Notes under the pieces: generated by a model
Database searches by the model: none
What the model saw: only the letters and a program-made list of their open reading frames with translations
Told to the model about the DNA's origin: nothing
Program-made: the position numbers and the translations under genes
Assembly: GCF_004137795.1 (NCBI RefSeq)
Contig: NZ_NWTM01000005.1
Coordinates: 172,620 to 236,619, forward strand
Source: Pectobacterium zantedeschiae
GTDB taxonomy: Bacteria; Pseudomonadota; Gammaproteobacteria; Enterobacterales; Enterobacteriaceae
Direction of reading: 5' to 3'
Length of the DNA stretch: 64,000 bases
Part shown: piece by piece, positions 10,539 through 22,431 of the stretch
Layout of the letters: every line of letters begins with the position of its first letter
Position numbering within the stretch: the first letter of the stretch is position 1

Positions 10539-10726
10539 TATACCCTAAATAATTCGAGTTGCGTGACAAAACGCTAGCGTTTTGAACAACGCCAAAGCGT
10601 TGACCCTCTAGGGCAAGGCTCATTTATGGGCCTTGTAACGCGGCAACTGCGCGAATCCCCAGGAGCTTACTCAGGTAAGTGACTGGGGCAGCCAACGTGC
10701 AAGCAGCTTGAAGTATGACAGGTATA
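10539..10726. repeat. ERIC-type intergenic repeat with internal hairpin insertion (copy 2)
   Basis: This copy is inverted relative to the copies at 4.5 kb and 54.1 kb. The left end reads TATACCCTAAATAATTCGAG, the ERIC core GAATCCCCAGGAGCTTACTC is near 10655, and the right end is GCTTGAAGTATGAC. It carries the same roughly 70-base insertion (about 10566-10635) as copy 1. The inserted hairpins differ in sequence but keep pairing (AACGC/GCGTT and CCC/GGG replace CAGCG/CGCTG and CCCC/GGGG). It lies between uspA and uspB. Confidence 0.87.
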
Positions 10727-11190
10727 AGATAGCATTCGTCCGCGCTATTGGACTGTTCAGTCGATCACAACCTGTTTTCAAACCTGTTAATTCTATTGAT
10801 AAGTGTAGTAGAAACCGCTCCTTTTCACAGTTAAATTGCGCAGCTTGTTCTTTCTGAAAGGGCATTATCTCGTCGAAAATCGTCCTTTCTCCCGATTGCA
10901 GCAGCCCCTCTGGTACAAACGAACATTCTTCTTCTACACTACAAGTAGGGAGTGGTGGGCCTGTCCGCCGCGCCCTAGGATGGGAAACGAGAATGGGGCT
11001 AGCCGTGATGCTGTTGGCTATCCAAAATGGCAATAAAATCGTGCGCAAGCGCGTGGCATAACTATTCGTCGCAGAAAAACGTCGTAGATAAGCGTCGCGG
11101 ATAATAACGTTTGTCATCAGGCACAGGTAGACCACGGAAATGCGTGGCCATCGAATCTGACGAGACGAATAGAACGACCGGGAGGGAAGC
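10727..11190. other. Long spacer upstream of uspB
   Basis: 464 bases follow the ERIC element before uspB. Open frames here (for example 10836-11036 on plus) lack ribosome binding sites and recognisable sequence, so none is called. The region should contain the uspB promoter (sigma-S dependent in E. coli). Confidence 0.45.
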
Positions 11191-11526
11191 ATGATTAGTA
11201 CATTTGCGCTTTTCTGGGCTTTATGTATCGTCTGCATCATCAATATGGCGAGGTACTACTCTTCACTACGTGTGTTACTGCTGATTTTGCGTGACTGTGA
11301 CCCACTGCTTTACCAATACGTTGATGGAGGAGGTTTTTTTACATCGCACGGTCAGCCAAGCAAGCAAATCAGGTTGGTAGGTTATATCTACGCGCAACGC
11401 TATCTTGATCATCACGACCCTGAATTTATTCGCCGCTGCGAGCGGGTGCGGGGACAATTTCTGCTCACGACCGCCCTGTGTGGCCTCATTGTCATCAGCT
11501 TGATTGCTATGATGATGTGGTATTAA
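11191..11526 (+). CDS. uspB: Universal stress protein B
   Basis: Inner-membrane protein of 111 residues, the same length as E. coli UspB. Predicted membrane segments lie at about residues 3-20 and 90-110, with a hydrophilic middle. In E. coli it is induced in stationary phase and affects ethanol tolerance; the biochemical role is unknown. A GGGAGGG ribosome binding site lies seven bases before the ATG. The uspA / uspB / pitA arrangement matches E. coli. Confidence 0.95.
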   Translation: MISTFALFWALCIVCIINMARYYSSLRVLLLILRDCDPLLYQYVDGGGFFTSHGQPSKQIRLVGYIYAQRYLDHHDPEFIRRCERVRGQFLLTTALCGLIVISLIAMMMWY

Positions 11527-11616
11527 AACATCGTACTTAGATAATTATTGGTACTTACACAATCTCTGGTATTAACACCCTCGTTGGTATTAACAACATG
11601 AATATCGATAAAAAGT

Positions 11617-11649
11617 AAAAAGGCGATTCCCCACAGAATCGCCTTTTTT
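11617..11649. terminator. Bidirectional terminator between uspB and pitA
   Basis: A 13-bp stem (AAAAAGGCGATTC/GAATCGCCTTTTT) with a 6-base loop has A and T runs at the two ends, so it can serve both convergent genes. Confidence 0.85.
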
Positions 11650-11670
11650 ATGCGTTATGAATAACCGCGA

Positions 11671-13176
11671 TTAGATCAGTTTCAATGCCAGCCAGTACAA
11701 CGTACCGGACATCAGCATTGAAACTGGCAGCGTCAATACCCAAGCCAGCAGAATGCTTCTTATCGTTTTGCCCTGTACGCCTCCACCGTCCGCAATCATC
11801 GTCCCGGCAACCGCCGAGGATAATACGTGCGTGGTGGAAACCGGCATACCGGTGTAGCTGGCAACACCAATCGACAAGGCCGCCGTCACCTGCGCCGAAA
11901 CGCCTTGTGCGTAAGTCATGCCTTTCTTACCAATCTTCTCACCGATGGTCACAGCTACACGTTTCCAGCCCACCATGGTGCCTAGAGACAGCGCTAATGC
12001 AACCGCGACAATAATCCAGAGAGGCGCGTATTCCACCGTCTGTAGCATGTCTTTACGCAGGTTGCTCAGGTAGCGTTTATCTTCGCCCGACGTTTCTGGC
12101 AGCTTAACCACTCGATCCATCGTGTCCGCAATGCACATCAACAAGCGGCGCACTCTGCTACGATCGTCAGGATTCAACTGGTCGTAACTTTTCAGGTTAT
12201 TCAGCAGGCCCTGAGTACGCTCAATCGCGATCATCACGCGTGAACTGTCACAGTGGAACTCTTTCTGGCCGTTACCGGGAATCGTGCTTTCTGGTGCAGG
12301 AATCACTGGCGGAGACAGATCGATAACGTGCGTCAGCGCGTCACCATGCTGCTTGTAGTATTCCTGCAAATTGACAACGGCATCGCGAGTACGACTGATG
12401 TCATAGCCAGATGCGTTCATGTTGACAATAAACCCAGCTGGCGCGACGCCAATCAGCACCAGCATAATCAAGCCGATACCTTTCTGACCGTCGTTTGCAC
12501 CGTGAGAGAAGCTTACGCCAATCGCCGATAAAATCAGTGCAGTGCGCGTCCAGAATGGCGGCTTACGTTTGCCGTCCTGCTTTTCACGATCGACAGGTGT
12601 CAAATGCACACGCTTGCGTTTTTTACTATTGTTCCAGAACCGACGCAGCACCAGCACCAGCAAGCCTGCGACTACCATCCCCACAATCGGTGATAGCAGC
12701 AGCGACAGGAAAATACTGATCATTTTCGGCACGTTCAACGCATCCACGACGGAGGTATCCGTCAACAGCGCATTGGTCAAACCAATACCGATAATGGAGC
12801 CAATCAGTGTGTGAGAACTAGAGGCAGGAATACCAAAATACCAGGTACCCAGGTTCCAGATAATGGCGGCCAACAGCATGGAAAAGACCATCGCCAGACC
12901 ATGCGCCGAACTCACGTTCAGCAATAAATCCGTGGGGAGAAGGTGAACAATCGCATAGGCAACGCTCAGGCCGCCCAGCAGTACACCGAAGAAATTAAAG
13001 ACACCCGCCATAACAACGGCAAACTCGGCGCGCATAGCACGGGTATAAATAACAGTGGCAACGGCATTCGCAGTATCGTGAAAACCGTTAATGGCTTCGT
13101 ACATCAATACAAACAACAAAGCCAATATCAACATCAGGCCGGTGTAGTAATCCAGTCCGGCAAATAAATGTAGCAT
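11671..13176 (-). CDS. pitA: Low-affinity inorganic phosphate transporter
   Basis: Inner-membrane Pit-family (PiT/SLC20) symporter importing divalent-metal phosphate complexes with protons. It has 501 residues against 499 in E. coli PitA. The duplicated PiT signatures appear as [19 protein letters not shown] near residue 30 and in the C-terminal repeat ([18 protein letters not shown] near 440). A large cytoplasmic loop (about 185-375) separates two hydrophobic halves of about five helices each. The neighbours uspB and uspA match E. coli. Confidence 0.97.
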   Translation of the reverse strand: MLHLFAGLDYYTGLMLILALLFVLMYEAINGFHDTANAVATVIYTRAMRAEFAVVMAGVFNFFGVLLGGLSVAYAIVHLLPTDLLLNVSSAHGLAMVFSMLLAAIIWNLGTWYFGIPASSSHTLIGSIIGIGLTNALLTDTSVVDALNVPKMISIFLSLLLSPIVGMVVAGLLVLVLRRFWNNSKKRKRVHLTPVDREKQDGKRKPPFWTRTALILSAIGVSFSHGANDGQKGIGLIMLVLIGVAPAGFIVNMNASGYDISRTRDAVVNLQEYYKQHGDALTHVIDLSPPVIPAPESTIPGNGQKEFHCDSSRVMIAIERTQGLLNNLKSYDQLNPDDRSRVRRLLMCIADTMDRVVKLPETSGEDKRYLSNLRKDMLQTVEYAPLWIIVAVALALSLGTMVGWKRVAVTIGEKIGKKGMTYAQGVSAQVTAALSIGVASYTGMPVSTTHVLSSAVAGTMIADGGGVQGKTIRSILLAWVLTLPVSMLMSGTLYWLALKLI

Positions 13177-13454
13177 AAACGTTAGGCCATTTAGTGGTCA
13201 TGAACGCGGCGCATTATCGGCGACAAGCGGGGGTCGGGAAAAGCAAAATATGACATTTTTTTGACTTAAAATGTGACAGCGATCGGTGAAGAAAGAACTT
13301 AATCAATAAAAATCAAATAATTATATATTTTTACTAAATTATGCAAATTGTTACGCTGGTATCGAACAAAAACCAACACTACAATTTGCCGCCCCATGGC
13401 TTATCAGCCTGCGGCAATCCAAGAAGATAAAATCACTCATCGGAGAAATGCATT

Positions 13455-14654
13455 GTGGAACAGTTTGACGCTGTCATCATTGGTGCTGGTGCAGCAGGCA
13501 TGTTTTGTGCTGCACAGGCAGGACAACGCGGACTGCGTGTTCTACTGCTCGATAACGGCAAGAAGGCTGGCCGAAAAATATTGATGTCCGGCGGTGGTCG
13601 CTGCAATTTTACCAATATGTATGCAGAACCGGCGGCGTATCTGTCTCACAATCCCCATTTTTGTAAATCGGCACTGGCGCGTTATACCCAATGGGATTTC
13701 ATTAGTCTGGTCAACAGCCACCGCATCGCTTACCACGAGAAAACGCTCGGTCAGCTATTCTGCGATGACTCCGCGCAGCAAATCGTGGACATGCTGGTAA
13801 CAGAGTGCGAGCGTGCTAATGTCACTCTCCGTCTGCGTAGCGAAGTGACCTCGGTGGAGAAATCAGACGATCTATTCACCATCCACCTGAACAACGGTAC
13901 ATCATTCCAAAGCGCATCGCTGGTCGTTGCCTGCGGTGGCCTGTCGATGCCGGGTCTGGGTGCGACGCCGTTCGGCTACCAGCTTGCCGCGCAGTTTGGT
14001 ATCAACGTGCTCCCAACCCGCGCCGCGCTGGTGCCCTTTACGCTGCACAAGCCGCTGCTTGAGCAACTGCAAACGCTCTCCGGCGTTTCCGTGCCTACCG
14101 TCGTCACTGCCGAAAACGGCGTAACGTTCCGTGAAAACATTCTGTTCACGCACCGTGGGCTCTCTGGCCCCGCTATTTTGCAGATTTCCAGCTACTGGCA
14201 GGCTGGTGAATTCGTTACCATCAACTTGCTGCCCGGCCGCGATCTTACGCAGCTTATTAATGACGAGCGTACTGCTCATCCGAACCAAAGTTTGAAAAAC
14301 ACGTTGGCACAGTGGCTACCTAAACGACTGGTCGAATGCCTGCAAGCGTTAGGACAATTGCCGGACGTCACGTTGAAGCAGCTCAACAGCACACAACAAA
14401 CGCACATTGAACAGAGCCTGCAAGAGTGGCGCGTACAACCAAACGGCACAGAAGGCTACCGCACTGCTGAAGTGACCATCGGCGGCGTTGACACTCGAGC
14501 GCTCTCCTCTAAAACCATGGAAGCGAATGCGGTTCCGGGGCTGTATTTCATTGGCGAAGTGGTCGATGTAACTGGCTGGCTCGGAGGCTATAATTTTCAG
14601 TGGGCGTGGAGTTCAGCATGGGCGTGTGCACAGGCGCTGCCTTTTAGCAAATAG
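13455..14654 (+). CDS. yhiN: YhiN-type NAD(P)/FAD-dependent oxidoreductase (HI0933 family)
   Basis: A 399-residue flavoprotein closely matching E. coli YhiN (400). It has an N-terminal FAD motif IIGAGAAGMFCA (about residues 8-19), the family motif MSGGGRCNFTN (about 45), and a C-terminal GEVVDVTGWLGGYNFQWAWSS-type FAD-binding segment. The start is GTG at 13455, which reproduces the M-E-x-F-D start of homologues; a nearby ATG at 13448 is in another frame. Its substrate is unknown. It lies next to pitA as in E. coli. Confidence 0.93.
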   Translation: MEQFDAVIIGAGAAGMFCAAQAGQRGLRVLLLDNGKKAGRKILMSGGGRCNFTNMYAEPAAYLSHNPHFCKSALARYTQWDFISLVNSHRIAYHEKTLGQLFCDDSAQQIVDMLVTECERANVTLRLRSEVTSVEKSDDLFTIHLNNGTSFQSASLVVACGGLSMPGLGATPFGYQLAAQFGINVLPTRAALVPFTLHKPLLEQLQTLSGVSVPTVVTAENGVTFRENILFTHRGLSGPAILQISSYWQAGEFVTINLLPGRDLTQLINDERTAHPNQSLKNTLAQWLPKRLVECLQALGQLPDVTLKQLNSTQQTHIEQSLQEWRVQPNGTEGYRTAEVTIGGVDTRALSSKTMEANAVPGLYFIGEVVDVTGWLGGYNFQWAWSSAWACAQALPFSK

Positions 14655-14746
14655 GCACTATAATAACCTCTATTCAGCGCTCTCCTTGAATTCACGGAGA
14701 AAAGGACGTCTCTACATAGGCCTCTGCTGCCAGACAGGAGATGTGG

Positions 14747-16351
14747 ATGAGCCCCAGACTTAGTGAACATAAAATCAATATGTTGCAGTTACTGCTTGCA
14801 GGAATGCTGCCACTGCTACTCGGATTGTTGTTCACTTTTGTAGAGTCCAGATTAATGGTAAAGCGCGATTTGGAATCCACTGCGCAAATCGCTATGAATC
14901 ATGCTGAGAATATTTCGACGCAAGCATGGACAATGGTGGATCGCCTCCAACGCTTTCATGGTCAACCCTGTAGCGCTATCGGCGATAAACTACAACGTCT
15001 CGGTTCAGTGTTTTCTTACTTCCGCGCGATCGGTGTTATCCATAATACCAACGTCTACTGCTCTTCGACCTTTGGCAATACATTGACGCCACTCAGCCGC
15101 GTCATTCAACAGCCGTTACCGGCCACCTATTCTGAACGCTGGAGCCTGTCGATTGCAGGCTCAGACAACGTAAAAGGACGCCCAGCGCTGATCTTCGTCC
15201 AGATGCCCATCTCAGGTTACGGGTCTTATGCCATGGTCGATGCGCAATATCTCATTGATCTTATGATTGCGATTAGCCAGATCCGTGGCTATGAACTCAT
15301 TCTGCAAATGGACAACGGTCACCCAATTCAAACAGGCCCAACAATTACACCCCACACAGGCTTATTTTCTACCTCTGCACTTGAAATAAAGTCGAATCGC
15401 TTCCCGATTACCCTCTATATTACCGCCCCTGCTTCTCAGGAAATAACAAACTGGAAACAGGCATTCTTCACGTTCCTGCCACTAGCAATTATTCTCTCTG
15501 TGCTGTTCACTACGGCGATGTGGTACTGGCAAAAACGTAAATTATTATTCCGCGATGAAATCCGTAAAGGCATCGCTAACGGCGAATTTTCCGTATATTA
15601 CCAGCCCATTTATGATGTAGAGTCGCGCTCTTGTACCGGAGTCGAAACATTACTACGCTGGCGGCGCAGTAATGGCCAGTGGATTAGACCTGATATATTC
15701 ATCTCTGCCGCCGAAGCAGAAAGTATGATTATTCCCATCACTCGGCATTTATTTGATCTGGTCGCATCCGATATCGCCAGTTGGCAAGTAAAGCCCGGAT
15801 TTCATCTGGGGCTCAACGTTGCAGCCGAGCACTTGCATCATCCAAGTTTCGTACCAGACGTCCACCGCTTTGCAAATAAAGTCGCATCGCATTTATTAAG
15901 CATCACGCTGGAACTCACAGAACGTAACCTCATCAGCAACGGTCCTGAAATCATACAGCGCCTGCATCAGTTGCGTGAGGATGGCATTATGATTGCCATC
16001 GATGACTTCGGCACCGGCCACTGCTCACTCTCTTACCTGCAAAACTTTCCGCTAGATTGTCTGAAGATAGATCAGGGATTCGTCAGTTCGATTTCATCAC
16101 CGGATGAAGAAGCCCCCATTCTTGATGCCATTATTAATTTGAGTCATCGCATCAAACTTCAATCGATAGCAGAAGGCGTGGAAACCGAACAGCAACTCAT
16201 ATATTTACAACGACGAGGAGTCAAATATATACAGGGCTTTCTTTATGCCAAGCCGATGGACAATGAATCGCTACTCGTCTGGCTGCATTATAACGGCCAT
16301 AAATCGATTGAGAGCTTTATGAATAAAAATGAAGAAGGAGAACAGAAGTAA
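14747..16351 (+). CDS. Cyclic-di-GMP phosphodiesterase with CSS-motif periplasmic sensor and EAL domain
   Basis: This inner-membrane protein of 534 residues has an N-terminal membrane helix (about 14-34) and a periplasmic CSS-motif domain containing VYCSS (about residue 105). A second membrane helix follows (about 240-260), then a cytoplasmic EAL domain (about 270-515). CSS domains of the E. coli PdeB/C/D/G/N class sense periplasmic redox state through their cysteines. Catalytic motifs for hydrolysing c-di-GMP to pGpG are mostly intact: ETLLRW in place of the signature EAL, NVAAEHL, ELTERN, IDDFGTG, KIDQGF and EGVE. The start at 14747 is preferred over the ATG at 14741 because AGGAG ends six bases before it. 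A weak hairpin (16353-16378) follows the gene. Confidence 0.88.
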   Translation: MSPRLSEHKINMLQLLLAGMLPLLLGLLFTFVESRLMVKRDLESTAQIAMNHAENISTQAWTMVDRLQRFHGQPCSAIGDKLQRLGSVFSYFRAIGVIHNTNVYCSSTFGNTLTPLSRVIQQPLPATYSERWSLSIAGSDNVKGRPALIFVQMPISGYGSYAMVDAQYLIDLMIAISQIRGYELILQMDNGHPIQTGPTITPHTGLFSTSALEIKSNRFPITLYITAPASQEITNWKQAFFTFLPLAIILSVLFTTAMWYWQKRKLLFRDEIRKGIANGEFSVYYQPIYDVESRSCTGVETLLRWRRSNGQWIRPDIFISAAEAESMIIPITRHLFDLVASDIASWQVKPGFHLGLNVAAEHLHHPSFVPDVHRFANKVASHLLSITLELTERNLISNGPEIIQRLHQLREDGIMIAIDDFGTGHCSLSYLQNFPLDCLKIDQGFVSSISSPDEEAPILDAIINLSHRIKLQSIAEGVETEQQLIYLQRRGVKYIQGFLYAKPMDNESLLVWLHYNGHKSIESFMNKNEEGEQK

Positions 16352-16394
16352 TAACCGGCAGAAATTTACCCACCGGTTTTCTATGCCAGGTAAA

Positions 16395-16919
16395 TCAGAA
16401 ACGATAACCGACACCAATATTAAAGCTGTCTACACGCGTTTCATAGATTTTCGTGCCTTCGTAGCCAATATCAATCGCCCAATTTGCTACAGGCGTAATT
16501 TGAATACCGGCACCGTAAGCAAAGCTGGATTTACTTTCACTACCCGATTCACGGACAGCATCTCCCTCTTCCCAACTGGATTTACCACGCCCAATACCCG
16601 CTAAGCCATAAACGCTGACATATTCGTTAAAGCGGTAGGATGGCCCAGCCATGAGTGAATAGTATTTCAACTTATAAACATCACTGCTTGAATTCTGATA
16701 ATACTCTGTTTGCTCCGCGCTCACATAAGTGAAAGAACCAATAATGCCGAGAGCGGACTCACCCTGATAGTGATATTTTGCCGTAATCCCTTTTGGATCT
16801 TTGAAATCATCGACTTTCGCTTGAGCATAACCCAGTGATACCGTTTGTGTCGCCTGAGCAGCAGACATTCCCATAGTGCAAGCAATCAGAGAGGAAAGCA
16901 GCAGAGTTGTTTTTTTCAT
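16395..16919 (-). CDS. ompX: OmpX/Ail-family outer membrane beta-barrel protein
   Basis: Small eight-stranded outer-membrane barrel of 174 residues (E. coli OmpX 171). A signal peptide (MKKTTLLLSSLIACTMGMSA) is cut after AQA. Family features include LGYAQAKVDD, KYHYQGESALGIIGSFTYV, AGPSYRFNEYVSVYGLAGIGRG, and the C-terminal GVGYRF ending in aromatic F for BAM recognition. The start at ATG 16919 is chosen because it begins the signal peptide; the frame stays open to 17051 without homology. The product is probably involved in surface adhesion or serum and plant-defence resistance, by analogy. The gene symbol is by family and not certain, because paralogues exist. Confidence 0.85.
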   Translation of the reverse strand: MKKTTLLLSSLIACTMGMSAAQATQTVSLGYAQAKVDDFKDPKGITAKYHYQGESALGIIGSFTYVSAEQTEYYQNSSSDVYKLKYYSLMAGPSYRFNEYVSVYGLAGIGRGKSSWEEGDAVRESGSESKSSFAYGAGIQITPVANWAIDIGYEGTKIYETRVDSFNIGVGYRF

Positions 16920-17304
16920 GATAGAAACATCTTCCATGTTTGAATAAAAAGACGATTTCAACAAAGCGAACATATAACTATCGCGCATGTTGACCGCACA
17001 CAAACTTACATTTAAATACAGCCAGGTAAAGTCAGTCTTATTTTCAAACAACCAGAATGATAATTATTTTAATCATTAAAAAACAAAAAGATAAATATTA
17101 TTAAGGGTAATTATTGAGCTATTCTTCACTCTATTTTTGGGAAAATTCCGAACCAAAGGCAAGGGAAATATGCCAACGTTAGACATCACAACATGCAGGG
17201 GTAAACCCTATTTTCATAAAGGATTATTTTTGTAATAGCATTTGTATTAACAGACGATGTTGAAGCAGGAGAAAAAGAGGGAATGATTTACTGGGGAAGA
17301 AAAT
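16920..17304. other. AT-rich region upstream of the OmpX-like gene
   Basis: 385 bases, mostly AT-rich, between the OmpX-like gene and tRNA-Pro. It should carry the porin promoter and untranslated leader. No gene, repeat or clear operator was recognised. Confidence 0.45.
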
Positions 17305-17381
17305 TGGTCGGCGAGAGAGGATTCGAACCTCCGACCCACTGGTCCCAAACCAGTTGCGCTACCAAGCTGCGCTACTCGCCG
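17305..17381 (-). tRNA. proM: tRNA-Pro (anticodon UGG)
   Basis: The minus strand folds as a standard 77-nt cloverleaf with encoded CCA. The acceptor stem is CGGCGAG/CTCGCCG, the D arm contains AGCTTGGTAGC, and the anticodon arm ACTGGTTTGGGACCAGT has TGG as anticodon. The T arm contains GGTTCGAATCC. The sequence is essentially that of E. coli proM. It lies downstream of the OmpX-like gene's promoter region and next to eptB; no integrase or duplicated tRNA end was found nearby. Confidence 0.98.
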
Positions 17382-17513
17382 AATGCGGGCGCATATTACT
17401 GCTACCCTATTGAAGCGTCAATCCCTTTTTTAACAAAAGGATTTCGGCTGCCGTTAAAGTATCCACTCCTTGTATTTGCAGCCTGAAACAGACGTCCTTG
17501 TCCGTGACACATA

Positions 17514-19193
17514 TCAATTAGCAGGTTTCTGGCACCAGTTATTTTTAGGGTTAATACCGCCGTCAGGCGACGTGTATCCCAGGCATCCAAGAACCGTGTC
17601 AAACAGCTCTTCATGACGATGTGTTTTGCCAACGCTCTGTTGCGCTTTCAACTGCTCAAACGCTTGCAGGTTATCGGGGTCAGCCAGAAATTTATCCGAT
17701 GTCCATACCATCATCGGTGAACGGAACTGCTCAGGCGGAGCCATCTGACGCGGTGTGCCATGCAAATGGTAGTTATCATCGATCGATTCACCATGATCGG
17801 AGGAATAAAACACAATCGCTTTCTTATCCCGCACCTGATCGATCACGCTATCAATAAAGCTATCGGTATAGAGAACGCTATTATCAAAAGCGTTGATTAA
17901 CTGCTCACGCGTACAGGATGCATCAACACCCATACACTCGGGCTGATAACGCGCATAGCTACGGGGATATCGCATGGAATACAGGTAGTGAGAGCCTTTG
18001 GTATGCAGCACAATTAAATGTTTGCCTTTAGGGTAACGAGCCAGCGATTCCTTGACCTCATCAACCAGCAACATATCCTGCACCGATTTTCCGTCATTGT
18101 GTTTCTCTGACGCAATCATTTCGCGGAAAGAATAGTTATTCGCCTCAATGCTATTGTAAAACCATACCTCACTTTGCATAGCAAATAGTTCGGAGGTAAA
18201 GCCCAACTCTTTCATCACGGAAAAGACGTTCTGTTCTTTCAGCGTTCGTTGCGGGTTGTCTTCCGCACCGCCTTCTCGCACAAACATACAGCGCATGGAA
18301 AGCTTGGTTGAGGTATCACACGATTGGCCACGGAATGCGACCAGATTTTTTTCTTTTGATAGCTTTGGCGTCGTATCTCGCTCGTAGCCAAGCAGCCCCA
18401 TATGATCCCAGCGGGTCGTTTCACCAATAATGAAAACCACGTAGGTATCATCAATGCCTTTCGGTGGTACATAGGTAAAATGCTGAGCTGGATCGAAAAG
18501 ATTGGAAGAATCCTGACTCTCATCATACTTGGTGTACGCAAACAAACCTAATGCAGACAACCAGTTAGAAGGCAGATAAGAGTGAGCCACTACGCCGCCA
18601 TAGCTGGGTAAATCCACATTGGATTCTCGCTCGGAGACTGACTGAATGTTGTCCATATAGCGAAGTGGCATCCAAACCAACGCAACAACAGCCACAAGGA
18701 CCAGAAGAGGAATCAAACGCTTTCCCGGTGATCTAAGCTGTTCGATTAGCGTATGACGCAGCGAGTTTTTCCAGATCAAAAACAGCGGTAGCGCACTCAC
18801 TACCAACATCCATAGTACAAAACGAAAACCAATAACTTCTTTGGAAAGATCAATATCTGTGGTCATGACCGCTGCAATAATGCCATAGCCAATCACGACA
18901 TTAAAAAACGTCATGTAATAGCTTGCCGCAACGGAAATTAGCACTAAGAAAGAAGCAATAACTCGATAAAAACGGCGTCCTCCGAGTGAGATAATTCTCA
19001 TCAGGAAAAAGGTGAATAATATACTCGCGGTCAATTCGACAAGAGCGGGAATAAATGTTGGAACCTGGCTACCGGCAGAGAGTGAAAAATAATCAAAACG
19101 CCGATAATACACTGAGATATTGAGAAAAAGACCAATGTAGATTGCCAGGACAAACGATAACTTGGGTTGCGAAAAAGATGCTACAAACTTCAT
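17514..19193 (-). CDS. eptB: Kdo(2)-lipid A phosphoethanolamine 7''-transferase
   Basis: Inner-membrane enzyme that transfers phosphoethanolamine from phosphatidylethanolamine to the outer Kdo of lipopolysaccharide on the periplasmic side, lowering surface charge. It has 559 residues (E. coli EptB 563). About five membrane helices occupy residues 10-190, followed by a sulfatase-like periplasmic domain with IGETTRWDHMG (nucleophile Thr), SSDHGES and HLHGTPR metal-site motifs. The C terminus CLGYTSPDGGINPKNNWC is shared with E. coli EptB. In E. coli it is controlled by MgrR and ArcZ RNAs; nothing of that kind is visible here. It is divergent from a 255-base spacer before ligB. Confidence 0.95.
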   Translation of the reverse strand: MKFVASFSQPKLSFVLAIYIGLFLNISVYYRRFDYFSLSAGSQVPTFIPALVELTASILFTFFLMRIISLGGRRFYRVIASFLVLISVAASYYMTFFNVVIGYGIIAAVMTTDIDLSKEVIGFRFVLWMLVVSALPLFLIWKNSLRHTLIEQLRSPGKRLIPLLVLVAVVALVWMPLRYMDNIQSVSERESNVDLPSYGGVVAHSYLPSNWLSALGLFAYTKYDESQDSSNLFDPAQHFTYVPPKGIDDTYVVFIIGETTRWDHMGLLGYERDTTPKLSKEKNLVAFRGQSCDTSTKLSMRCMFVREGGAEDNPQRTLKEQNVFSVMKELGFTSELFAMQSEVWFYNSIEANNYSFREMIASEKHNDGKSVQDMLLVDEVKESLARYPKGKHLIVLHTKGSHYLYSMRYPRSYARYQPECMGVDASCTREQLINAFDNSVLYTDSFIDSVIDQVRDKKAIVFYSSDHGESIDDNYHLHGTPRQMAPPEQFRSPMMVWTSDKFLADPDNLQAFEQLKAQQSVGKTHRHEELFDTVLGCLGYTSPDGGINPKNNWCQKPAN

Positions 19194-19448
19194 TATGACA
19201 AGTGCTCCAACAAAACCTTTCTTATTATCTGAAGCTATACGACAACATCCCTATGCCTGAGTTCAACGGAAATAATCAGCGTCTCAGGCATTTTTATATC
19301 GCAAAACAGCAAATAGGCTTACATCATTTAATTCGTAAATTTTACTTATGGTTGAGTAGGAAAAACAGAAAAAATGGCCCTTTTACGTGAATAATCCACG
19401 AAAAAATAAAAATTGCTCTCCCAAAGCTTCCTGAAAGATCACCACAAC

Positions 19449-22084
<2,636 letters not shown>

Positions 22085-22137
22085 CGCCTCTTTCAGTATG
22101 ATGCCCAGTCATTTTATTTCCTGTGGAGTAGCACATT

Positions 22138-22413
22138 ATGGCACGCGTAACTGTTCAAGACGCTGTAGAGAAAATTGGTAACCGTTTTGACCTGGTGTTG
22201 GTCGCTGCTCGTCGCGCCCGTCAAATCCAGACTGGCGGCAAAGATCCGCTGGTTCCTGAAGAAAACGATAAGTACACCGTGATCGCACTACGTGAAATCG
22301 AAGAAGGTCTGATCAACAACCAGATTCTGGATGTTCGTGACCGTCAGGAACAGCAAGAGCAGGAAGCCGCAGAGATTCAGGCGGTTACCGCGATTGCTGA
22401 AGGCCGCCGTTAA
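22138..22413 (+). CDS. rpoZ: RNA polymerase omega subunit
   Basis: A 91-residue subunit that binds the beta-prime subunit, helps polymerase assembly and forms part of the ppGpp site 1. The sequence is nearly identical to E. coli RpoZ ([20 protein letters not shown]). It lies 53 bases after gmk with a GTGGAG ribosome binding site. Confidence 0.98.
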   Translation: MARVTVQDAVEKIGNRFDLVLVAARRARQIQTGGKDPLVPEENDKYTVIALREIEEGLINNQILDVRDRQEQQEQEAAEIQAVTAIAEGRR

Positions 22414-22431
22414 TCACACCACGAGTCGCCC

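Noticed and set aside
10671..11243. A 190-codon open frame on minus
   Set aside because: It runs across the ERIC repeat and the uspB start, has no ribosome binding site and reads as low-information sequence.
17305..17381. tRNA-Pro as an integration site
   Set aside because: No integrase, no duplicated 3' tRNA end and no foreign block beside it; the neighbours are ordinary core genes.
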